Notes under the pieces: generated by a model
Told to the model about the DNA's origin: nothing
What the model saw: only the letters and a program-made list of their open reading frames with translations
Databases searched by the model: none
Position numbers and translations under genes: made by a program
Shown: positions 1 to 4,962 of the stretch, one piece after another
Position numbering within the stretch: the stretch's first letter is position 1
Layout: every line of letters starts with the position of its first letter
Source: Hyphomicrobiales bacterium
GTDB taxonomy: Bacteria > Pseudomonadota > Alphaproteobacteria > Rhizobiales > Beijerinckiaceae
NCBI GenBank assembly: GCA_003567055.1
Contig: PXAW01000308.1
Span: forward strand, 1-12,120
Length of the DNA: 12,120 nucleotides
Direction of reading: 5' to 3'

Positions 1-1
1 A

Positions 2-27
2 CATCCATATACCATCCACACGGATGG
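2..27. promoter_or_regulatory. Candidate RHH operator: CATCC direct and inverted repeats
   Basis: CATCC occurs at 2-6 and 13-17, one helical turn apart. A perfect 6-bp inverted repeat, CCATCC-ACAC-GGATGG, spans 12-27. The right arm runs into the GGAGA ribosome-binding site (26-30) of the adjacent ribbon-helix-helix gene. RHH proteins commonly bind short direct or inverted repeats near their own start, so autoregulation is a reasonable inference. As RNA, the hairpin could instead occlude the ribosome-binding site. The core promoter lies left of the window. Confidence 0.4.
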
Positions 28-35
28 AGAAAACC

Positions 36-452
36 ATGAGTAAAGTGACGCAGCTTCGCGACCGGCAGCCTGAGAACGAGAAGATCACGATCAATCTCGG
101 CTATGTCGATCTGGGGCGGATCGATCTTCTGGTTCAGGAAGGTTTCTTTTCCAACCGCAGCGACTTCATCCGTACGGCCATCCGCAACCAGCTCGATACG
201 CATGCCGAAATCGTCTCGCGATCAGTCGACCGGCACACGATGGAACTGGGACTGAGAGACTACTCGCGCGCCGACCTGGAGGCCCTGCGCGACGCAGGAG
301 AGATACTCCATGTGAAAGTCGTGGGTCTGGCGCGCATCGCATCCGACGTCAGCCCCGAACTCGCAGCTCAGACCATCGGTTCGATCACGGTCCTCGGGGC
401 CTTGCAGGCCAGCCCGGAGATCAAGAAAGCACTCGCCGACCGCATTCGCTGA
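36..452 (+). CDS. Ribbon-helix-helix (CopG/Arc-type) transcriptional regulator
   Basis: A 138-residue protein. Residues about 15-55 look like a ribbon-helix-helix DNA-binding fold: a short beta strand (EKITINLGYV), then a helix (LGRIDLLVQEG), the FFSNRSDFIR turn and second helix, and an AIRNQL end. RHH proteins dimerise through the strand, which inserts into the major groove. The remaining ~80 residues are predicted helical and match no ligand domain I recognise. Start chosen at the ATG at 36, because GGAGA (26-30) sits 5 nt before it; the in-frame ATG at 24 overlaps that site. It is followed after 28 nt by the esterase gene, so the two are probably co-transcribed and this protein may control the pair. 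DNA-binding regulator is well supported; its target is inference from context. Confidence 0.85.
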   Translation: MSKVTQLRDRQPENEKITINLGYVDLGRIDLLVQEGFFSNRSDFIRTAIRNQLDTHAEIVSRSVDRHTMELGLRDYSRADLEALRDAGEILHVKVVGLARIASDVSPELAAQTIGSITVLGALQASPEIKKALADRIR

Positions 453-480
453 GTGCGCGCCGCAATCAAAGGAACACAAG

Positions 481-1569
481 ATGTTGAAATTCAAGGCCGG
501 CGCATTGAACCCGGCAAGCCTCGGCGCATGCCCGAAGCGCATCGAGGCGGCCAAAGACCTGGTTCGCCGCACGATCTCGCGTCACGGCCTCTCGGCGAAG
601 ACGAACGGCAGTGCCGCGCCTTTGAGCGATCTGATGAAGGGGCTGAACCTGGCACCGGCATGGCAAGACATGCCCGGTCAGTCGGCACAGCCCCTCGGCC
701 TGCCAGATGGTGCCGTGTTTCGCAGCGAGACTCATTCCGGCCGCACAGGGAGGCGGGCCTATCGCCACTACGTCCCGTCCTCTGCCGGCGAAGGGCTGAA
801 CGGCATTGTGCTGATGCTGCACGGCTGCACGCAAACACCCGAGGATTTCGCCATCGGCACCGGGATGAACGCGCTGGCCGAGGAGCATCGCCTGGTGGTG
901 ATCTACCCGCAACAGGCCCGCGGCGCGAATGCGCAAACCTGCTGGAACTGGTTCAGCAAGGGCGACCAGTGCCGCGATCGTGGTGAGCCCGAGATTCTGG
1001 CAGGCATCACCCGGACCGCGATGGCCGAACACGCCGTCTCCCCGGACCGCGTCTTCGTGGCGGGTCTGTCTGCCGGGGCTGCTATGGCCGTGATCCTGGG
1101 CGAGACCTACCCGGAAATCTTTGCAGCCGTCGGCGCACATTCGGGCCTGCCGTTTCGAGCGGCCAGCGATGTGCCCACGGCCTTCGCGGCGATGGCCGGC
1201 AACCGACAGGGCGCAGCGGCGGACGCGCCCACGACCGGCGTTCCGCGGACAATCGTGTTTCACGGTGCCGCAGACCGGACCGTGCACCCGTCGAACGGCG
1301 TTGCGATCGCCCGACGTGCCGGAAACGACGGCGGCGCGGCGGCTACCCGGACTACGGAGACGGGCACGCATGCCGGCCGCAGTTTCCGTCTTATCCGGAC
1401 CAGCGACGAGGCCGGAAATATCCTGTCCGAGCATTGGGTGGTCGATGGGTTGGGCCATGCCTGGTCGGGCGGGAACGATGCCGGGTCCTACGCCGATCCA
1501 GCGGGCCCGGATGCCAGCACCGAGATGGTTCGCTTCTTTCTCGACCGACCGGCGCAAGGCGCGCGATGA
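481..1569 (+). CDS. PHB depolymerase-family (Esterase_PHB) serine hydrolase
   Basis: A 362-residue alpha/beta hydrolase of the Esterase_PHB/LpqC type, which hydrolyses esters such as poly(3-hydroxybutyrate), feruloyl or acetyl esters. Visible elements: oxyanion-region HGC at 114-116, the lipase box GLSAG with nucleophile Ser197, likely catalytic Asp265 in HGAADRTV, and His326 in GLGHAWSGG, giving a complete triad in the usual order. The WNWF motif near 155 also fits the family. No clear Sec signal peptide is seen; the first ~50 residues are basic/amphipathic, so a cytoplasmic location is likely. The start has a good ribosome-binding site (AAAGGA at 468-473). It lies 28 nt after the RHH regulator and converges on the stress operon. 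True substrate is open: intracellular polyester mobilisation is possible, but many family members are general or feruloyl esterases. Confidence 0.88.
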   Translation: MLKFKAGALNPASLGACPKRIEAAKDLVRRTISRHGLSAKTNGSAAPLSDLMKGLNLAPAWQDMPGQSAQPLGLPDGAVFRSETHSGRTGRRAYRHYVPSSAGEGLNGIVLMLHGCTQTPEDFAIGTGMNALAEEHRLVVIYPQQARGANAQTCWNWFSKGDQCRDRGEPEILAGITRTAMAEHAVSPDRVFVAGLSAGAAMAVILGETYPEIFAAVGAHSGLPFRAASDVPTAFAAMAGNRQGAAADAPTTGVPRTIVFHGAADRTVHPSNGVAIARRAGNDGGAAATRTTETGTHAGRSFRLIRTSDEAGNILSEHWVVDGLGHAWSGGNDAGSYADPAGPDASTEMVRFFLDRPAQGAR

Positions 1570-1605
1570 TCTGCATTGTCTGACGAGCAGTTGGCGGACA
1601 AGTCG

Positions 1606-1645
1606 CTCGTCGCGGCCGGGAAGAACCCTTCCCGAGCGCGACGAG
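1606..1645. terminator. Large hairpin between convergent genes (candidate bidirectional terminator)
   Basis: The arms 1606-1623 and 1628-1645 form an 18-bp stem with two internal mismatches and a 4-nt AACC loop. It begins 36 nt after the esterase stop codon and lies between genes that converge. No T-tract follows on either strand, so it is not a canonical intrinsic terminator; it may act as a Rho-assisted or 3'-end-stabilising structure for either transcript. Confidence 0.45.
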
Positions 1646-1655
1646 GCCGACGAGA

Positions 1656-1675
1656 GCGACCGCTGCGGCGGTCGC
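1656..1675. terminator. Second hairpin in convergent intergenic region
   Basis: A perfect 8-bp stem, GCGACCGC-TGCG-GCGGTCGC, starts 10 nt after the larger hairpin. No T-tract on either strand. Being symmetric, it would form in transcripts from both directions, so together the two hairpins probably mark the transcript ends of the esterase and the DUF3618 operon. Termination itself is inferred. Confidence 0.35.
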
Positions 1676-1716
1676 CACTCTGCTGATGCCGCTCGCCCGT
1701 GACATCTCGAACGCCT

Positions 1717-1827
1717 TCAGACCTTGGGCTTGTTCGGATTGGACGCGCCGGAGCCGTTGGCGCCGAACCCGGTGGCGACCCCGTTCCCGGCTGCGTTGCC
1801 GGTTTTGCCGGGCGCGTTATTCGACAT
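1717..1827 (-). CDS. Possible 36-residue small ORF or severed C-terminal tail
   Basis: From ATG at 1827 to TGA at 1717-1719 the minus strand encodes a 36-residue low-complexity peptide rich in Gly, Asn, Ala and Ser that ends NPNKPKV. It lies in the same reading frame as the upstream DUF3618 gene, separated from it by the 15-bp array in which each unit adds a TAA. The DUF3618 C-terminus (GTGSGGSGSNGAAGKSA) has the same composition, so this may be a former tail cut off by stop codons, or a readthrough extension. No Shine-Dalgarno sequence precedes the ATG. Independent translation is doubtful. Confidence 0.2.
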   Translation of the reverse strand: MSNNAPGKTGNAAGNGVATGFGANGSGASNPNKPKV

Positions 1828-1830
1828 CGA

Positions 1831-1900
1831 CGCCCACTTGATTTACGCCCACTTGATTTACGCCGACTTGATTTACGCCGACTTGATTTACGCCGACTTG
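1831..1900. repeat. 15-bp tandem repeat, about 4.7 copies, containing in-frame stops
   Basis: The plus-strand unit ACTTGATTTACGCCG (last base C or G) starts at 1836, 1851, 1866 and 1881. A partial copy follows at 1896-1900 and a partial unit precedes at 1831-1835. Units are nearly identical. On the minus strand each unit reads GCG-TAA-ATC-AAG-TSG in the frame of the DUF3618 gene, so the natural stop (1888-1890) is followed by three further in-frame TAA codons. The near identity points to recent slippage-type expansion. Confidence 0.93.
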
Positions 1901-3303
1901 CCGGCCGCCCCGTTCGACCCGGAACCGCCGGAGCCCGTTCCCTGCTTCCTGAGATCGGATTTGGCATCCTCGGCCACCTTGTCGGCGGCATTGCCGGCCT
2001 TCTTCACCGCCGACGTGACAGCGTCTCCGGCGGCATCGGCAGAGAAGCCCCGCTCCTCCAGATCGTCCTTGACGTCCTCATAGGCATCGCCTGCGACATC
2101 CTTCGCGTGCGCGTATTCACGCCCGACCGTTTCCTTGACGCTGCCCTTCACGGCGTCGCTCGCTTCGCCCATGTAGCGGTTCTCGGTGCGGCTCGAAGGA
2201 AGCGCTGCTCCAATCGCTGCGCCGATGGCGAGACCGATGGCTCCCAGCACCACCGGTTGATCTTCGGCCATGCGCGCCCAGCCGCGCTGCGCCGCTTCCG
2301 CCCCGCGATAGACGCTGTCGCGGGCGTCGTGCGCATATTCACCGGCGCGATCGCTGGCGTCACGGGCATATCTGCCGACGCTGTCGCTCATCTCGCCCGC
2401 CCGTGCCCGGGCATCGTCGTAGCCGGAGGATGCCTTGTCGGACATCGTATGGGACGCGTCGCCGGCGGCTTGGCCGGCGGACGATGCGGCATCCGCGACG
2501 GCTCCGGTCGCACTCCTTGCCGCCCCGGCAATATCGCTGCCCATGTCGCGAGCGCTGCGATGATCGCGTGCGCGGTCGCCGCGATGATCGCCGTAACCCG
2601 GACGTTCGCGATTGCCCGAGGCCATCAGCCAGGCAATGCCCGCGCCGACCATCAGGACGGGAAGCGGGTTGTCGCGGACGGAACGCCCGAGATTGCGGCT
2701 GAAATCGACGCCGCCCGAACTGCGGACATAATCGAATGCCTGATCGACGAGCTGACCGGGAGACATCTTGTCGCGAAGCGCGTCGAGGATGTCTGTGATC
2801 TCCGAGCGCTCGGACTCGACCTCGCGCTTGAGTTCGGCGCTGGACTTGTCGCCGTCGTCGTCGTCGTGACTGCGGGCGCTTGCCTTCTCAGCGCGTTCAC
2901 GGCGACGGCTCTCCTCCCGCTGGCTCTCCTCGCGCTGGCGCTCGTCGCGCTTGCGCTGTTCGTGGAGACGCTCTTCCTCGGCGCGTACTTCGCGCCGGCG
3001 CTCATCCGTCGGCGTGCCACTGACATCGCCGGTATGCGCGCGGGCGCGAGCCTCGGCGGGTGTGGTGTCGCTGTGGCTACCCGGGCGTTCGCGCAGGGAA
3101 TTGAGGTCTTTCTCGACCTCGTCCCGGGAGCGGATGGAAACCTGGTCGGCGCCTGCAGCTGCGCCGTTACCGCCCGCCAAGGTGGACGTCCCTGTCATGC
3201 CGGTGGGTTGGACATCGGGCTTGCTGCCGGGCTTATCCATGCCGGGCTTGGTCATGCCGGGCGAGAGGCCGGTGCGGGGGTCTGGGGTGCGCTTGTCGAT
3301 CAT
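1888..3303 (-). CDS. DUF3618 domain protein with charged N-terminus (stress-envelope cluster)
   Basis: A 471-residue protein. Order: Gly/Pro/Met-rich start (1-45); a strongly charged Arg/Glu stretch likely forming a single helix or coiled coil (about 100-145); an Asp run (147-150); a DUF3618-like domain (about 155-230) with SSAELKREVE, DALRDKMSPGQLVDQ and the hydrophobic segment LPVLMVGAGIAWLMA; an Ala/Ser/Asp-rich amphipathic region (255-345); a second Gly-rich membrane segment (351-369); and an Ala/Lys tail. DUF3618 proteins are often annotated 'nutrient deprivation-induced' and accompany holin-X and DUF883 genes, but their function is unknown. Start is the ATG at 3303: it overlaps the preceding stop as ATGA and has AGGAGC (3311-3316) before it; further upstream the frame is Arg-rich shadow of the holin gene. 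The length exceeds a minimal DUF3618 protein, suggesting added modules. Last gene of the operon; its stop lies inside a tandem repeat. Confidence 0.85.
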   Translation of the reverse strand: MIDKRTPDPRTGLSPGMTKPGMDKPGSKPDVQPTGMTGTSTLAGGNGAAAGADQVSIRSRDEVEKDLNSLRERPGSHSDTTPAEARARAHTGDVSGTPTDERRREVRAEEERLHEQRKRDERQREESQREESRRRERAEKASARSHDDDDGDKSSAELKREVESERSEITDILDALRDKMSPGQLVDQAFDYVRSSGGVDFSRNLGRSVRDNPLPVLMVGAGIAWLMASGNRERPGYGDHRGDRARDHRSARDMGSDIAGAARSATGAVADAASSAGQAAGDASHTMSDKASSGYDDARARAGEMSDSVGRYARDASDRAGEYAHDARDSVYRGAEAAQRGWARMAEDQPVVLGAIGLAIGAAIGAALPSSRTENRYMGEASDAVKGSVKETVGREYAHAKDVAGDAYEDVKDDLEERGFSADAAGDAVTSAVKKAGNAADKVAEDAKSDLRKQGTGSGGSGSNGAAGKSA

Positions 3304-3683
3304 CGGAATTGCTCCTTCGTCGCGTGCGCATCGTTGCGCAGCTGCTCGACGGTGCGGTTGGGTTTGAGGTTGGATGCCTTGATGTCGCTCATGCCCTTCT
3401 GGAGGAGGGCAGCACCGAGAACACCGACCACGACGGCCACGACCAGAGTGCTCCACTCGACGTCGATGCCGAAAACGACGAGCCATGCGACGATGGCATG
3501 CAGCAGCATGATCAGGGCGGCGAGAAGCACGATTCCTCCGATCGCCATGTAGACGATGGCCCCGGTCGCCTGCTGGACCTTCTCTGTGGCTTCAGCCTTT
3601 GCCAGCTGCATTTCCTTGCGGAAGAGCCGCGGCAGGTGATCGACGAGCTCACTGAAGAGCTCGGGGATGGATTTACCGCTCAT
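3300..3683 (-). CDS. Phage holin family protein (holin-X / PF07332-like)
   Basis: A 127-residue small membrane protein. An amphipathic N-terminus (SIPELFSELVDHLPRLFRKEMQLAKAE in pattern, 5-31) is followed by a long hydrophobic hairpin (about 42-72), a second hydrophobic segment (about 79-95) and a charged tail. This arrangement is typical of the 'putative Actinobacteriophage Holin-X' family, which is widespread in bacterial chromosomes outside prophages; no lysis role is implied here. The ATG at 3683 has a strong GGGGAGG site (3689-3695). Its start shares one base with the previous stop (TGATG) and its stop overlaps the next start (ATGA), so all three genes are translationally coupled. Likely an inner-membrane component acting with its two neighbours in envelope stress adaptation (inference). 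Confidence 0.85.
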   Translation of the reverse strand: MSGKSIPELFSELVDHLPRLFRKEMQLAKAEATEKVQQATGAIVYMAIGGIVLLAALIMLLHAIVAWLVVFGIDVEWSTLVVAVVVGVLGAALLQKGMSDIKASNLKPNRTVEQLRNDAHATKEQFR

Positions 3684-4279
3684 CAAAGCCTCCCCGCCGT
3701 ATGGTCGTTGCGATTCTCGTTGCTCATGGACGCAGGCGCGCCGGCATTCATGCCAGCCCCGGCCCCCCTTTGTGCAGCGCCTCCCCGATTCATGCCGTCA
3801 CGCTGGTGCCCGTTTCCGGCGTCATCGCCACTCTCGGTGCGCGCACCGAGAAATCGCGACAGAGCGAAACCGGCAACGACTGCGACGCCCAGAAATGCGG
3901 CGGGTTCACGCTTTGCATATCCGGTCAGATCGTCGACGATCCCGCCGATGCTCTTTTCGCGCAGCCTTTCGGAGAAGCTGTGGACCTGCGCGGCGGCGTC
4001 GCGGGTGTGTCGAGCGAGTTCGGGGGAAGTCTCCTCCAGCTCGTCCGCAGCCTTGTCGACGGCACGCGCCACGCTGTCGATGCCGGCGGCCCCGGCCTGC
4101 TTCTGGTCGCGCGCGAAGCCGGTCGCCGTTTCCCTGGCGGCGGATGCGATCTCCTCGCCCTGGTGCCTGATTTGTTCGCCGGTGCGCTCAGCCTCGGCCC
4201 TGACGTCACCGCCGGTGTTCTTCTGTTGATCCGGCGAGGCTGAATACGGCCTTTCGCCTTCCCGCGTGTGGTTGCTCAT
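3683..4279 (-). CDS. DUF883/apolipoprotein-like single-span membrane protein
   Basis: A 198-residue protein. Residues about 25-110 are polar, Ala/Glu/Lys-rich and amphipathic, with apolipoprotein-like helices (DKAADELEETSPELARHTRD region). The segment EPAAFLGVAVVAGFALSRFL (126-145) is the single membrane span, and the pattern 'KREPAAFLGVAVVAGFALSRFLGA' is characteristic of the small stress proteins that precede holin-X and DUF3618 genes. The tail (150-198) is Gly/Asn/Met-rich and disordered. Start taken at ATG 4279, with GGAGAT (4285-4290) 5 nt away. The frame stays open upstream through the tandem repeat to a TTG at 4390 but has no better start. First gene of the operon. Function unknown; DUF883 relatives such as ElaB/YqjD are stationary-phase membrane proteins that bind ribosomes, but I do not see enough to assign that role. 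Confidence 0.75.
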   Translation of the reverse strand: MSNHTREGERPYSASPDQQKNTGGDVRAEAERTGEQIRHQGEEIASAARETATGFARDQKQAGAAGIDSVARAVDKAADELEETSPELARHTRDAAAQVHSFSERLREKSIGGIVDDLTGYAKREPAAFLGVAVVAGFALSRFLGARTESGDDAGNGHQRDGMNRGGAAQRGAGAGMNAGAPASMSNENRNDHTAGRL

Positions 4280-4298
4280 GGTCCATCTCCAGTTCAAT

Positions 4299-4365
4299 AC
4301 GCAAGGATTCGTGACGCAAGAATTCGTGATGCAAGAAATCGTGATGCAAGGATTCGTGACGCAAG
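4299..4365. repeat. 15-bp tandem repeat, about 4.5 copies, in the operon leader
   Basis: Plus-strand units AYGCAAGRATTCGTG-type start at 4299, 4314, 4329 and 4344, with a partial copy at 4359-4365. The third unit has AAATC in place of RATTC, and there are C/T and G/A changes between units, so the array is older or more tolerant than the one at 1831. It lies 20-86 nt upstream of the first stress gene and inside the predicted 5' leader. In the minus strand it is open in the gene's frame and would read as Cys-Val/Ile-Thr pentapeptides, but no convincing start precedes it. Confidence 0.92.
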
Positions 4366-4458
4366 CCGCCTGGAGGCTCCATGAGCTCAATCACTTTTAC
4401 TTGCTAAAGTCGTCATCCGAATTAGAGATCGATAAGGGATGCGACATCGTTTTTGAGC

Positions 4459-4483
4459 AACTCGCAAAATATTAAACGGTTCC
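4459..4483 (-). promoter_or_regulatory. Candidate EcfG-type general stress promoter
   Basis: Read on the minus strand the sequence is GGAAC (4483-4479), a 16-nt spacer, then AGTT (4462-4459). The alphaproteobacterial EcfG general-stress sigma factor recognises GGAAC-N16/17-CGTT, so the -35 is perfect and the -10 matches three of four bases. Transcription would start near 4452, giving a leader of roughly 170 nt that contains the tandem array. The gene content downstream (DUF883-like, holin-X, DUF3618) is what such promoters often drive. Confidence 0.55.
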
Positions 4484-4962
4484 AACGATGGAATATTAAT
4501 AAATATTCATGCCAAAAATTTCTTGCGATGAATTATCTGGCAATTCAGATCCAGCCGATCCGACAAGCTTTGCCATTAAGCAATCGTAGAGTCCGATTGC
4601 GATTCTCCAGGAAGTGCCGATATGAACTGTGAACGAATGCCCACCCCGAACCTGTCAGCGCTTTCGGACCAAGGCGGGCACATGCGTTTTAACGCGAATC
4701 CATTGCTGACCGAGAGGACGACCGCACCGGCTGCGCATCAAATCGCCGTTGGATCAATTTTCAGCGGCATAGAGTTTACGTGCGGTTTTTGACTGTGAAA
4801 AAGCGCCGACGAGCCCCCCCGATCCGTACCCTGATCCCTCACAGAGCACCGCTTTCAATCCGGCACCCTGCGCCGGTCGGCGCCGAACCCCTACGCCGAT
4901 GCACAACATGATCGGGAAAGCGATCGTTGTTCGCGCCTGCGGGCGACTTGCCCGGTTGCGAC
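4484..4962. other. Intergenic region, AT-rich near the stress promoter, no confident gene
   Basis: About 480 bp between the stress promoter and the TAXI gene. Bases about 4465-4530 are strikingly AT-rich for this window. A plus-strand ORF at 4622-4792 (56 residues, ending SGIEFTCGF) has an AGGAAG site 7 nt before its ATG but resembles nothing I know. A minus-strand GTG ORF (4754-4966) overlapping the TAXI stop also looks unrelated to any family. Short hairpins occur at 4870-4883 (GCGCC-GGTC-GGCGC) and 4940-4954 (CGGGC-GACTT-GCCCG); the latter lies 9 nt past the TAXI stop but lacks a T-tract. Confidence 0.6.
4622..4792 (+). CDS. Doubtful 56-residue small ORF
   Basis: Begins at an ATG with AGGAAG at 4609-4614, 7 nt upstream, and ends at TGA 4790-4792. 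The peptide has no signal sequence, no clear membrane span and no motif I recognise. It is the only plus-strand ORF between 1570 and the right end that has a usable ribosome-binding site and does not oppose a real gene. Listed as a possibility only; codon use is less GC-biased than in neighbouring genes, which argues for chance. Confidence 0.15.
   Translation: MNCERMPTPNLSALSDQGGHMRFNANPLLTERTTAPAAHQIAVGSIFSGIEFTCGF

Noticed and set aside
24..452. Upstream ATG at 24 as start of the RHH gene
   Set aside because: It overlaps the GGAGA ribosome-binding site that serves the ATG at 36, and lies inside the inverted repeat.
466..1557. Minus-strand ORF of 363 codons opposite the esterase
   Set aside because: Shadow frame; the plus strand carries a complete hydrolase triad.
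1831..1900. Tandem array as a CRISPR array
   Set aside because: Units are contiguous 15-mers with no spacers and no cas genes nearby; the same holds for 4299-4365.
3304..3486. 61-residue N-terminal extension of the DUF3618 protein
   Set aside because: Extension is Arg-rich and antisense-like, fully inside the holin-X gene; ATG 3303 has a good ribosome-binding site and an ATGA junction.
1699..3552. Very long plus-strand ORF (617 codons) opposite the DUF3618 gene
   Set aside because: It is the antisense shadow of a GC-rich coding region. The minus strand has domain structure, ribosome-binding sites and operon coupling; the plus reading is Arg/Ala/Gly-rich noise with no motif.
3300..3683. Holin gene as evidence of a prophage lysis cassette
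   Set aside because: No endolysin, spanin, capsid or integrase genes; this holin-X type with DUF3618 is a common chromosomal stress cluster.
4266..4475. Plus-strand 69-codon ORF running through the 4299-4365 repeat
   Set aside because: Starts with GTG without a ribosome-binding site; open only because the 15-bp unit lacks stops. Overlaps the stress-gene leader on the other strand.
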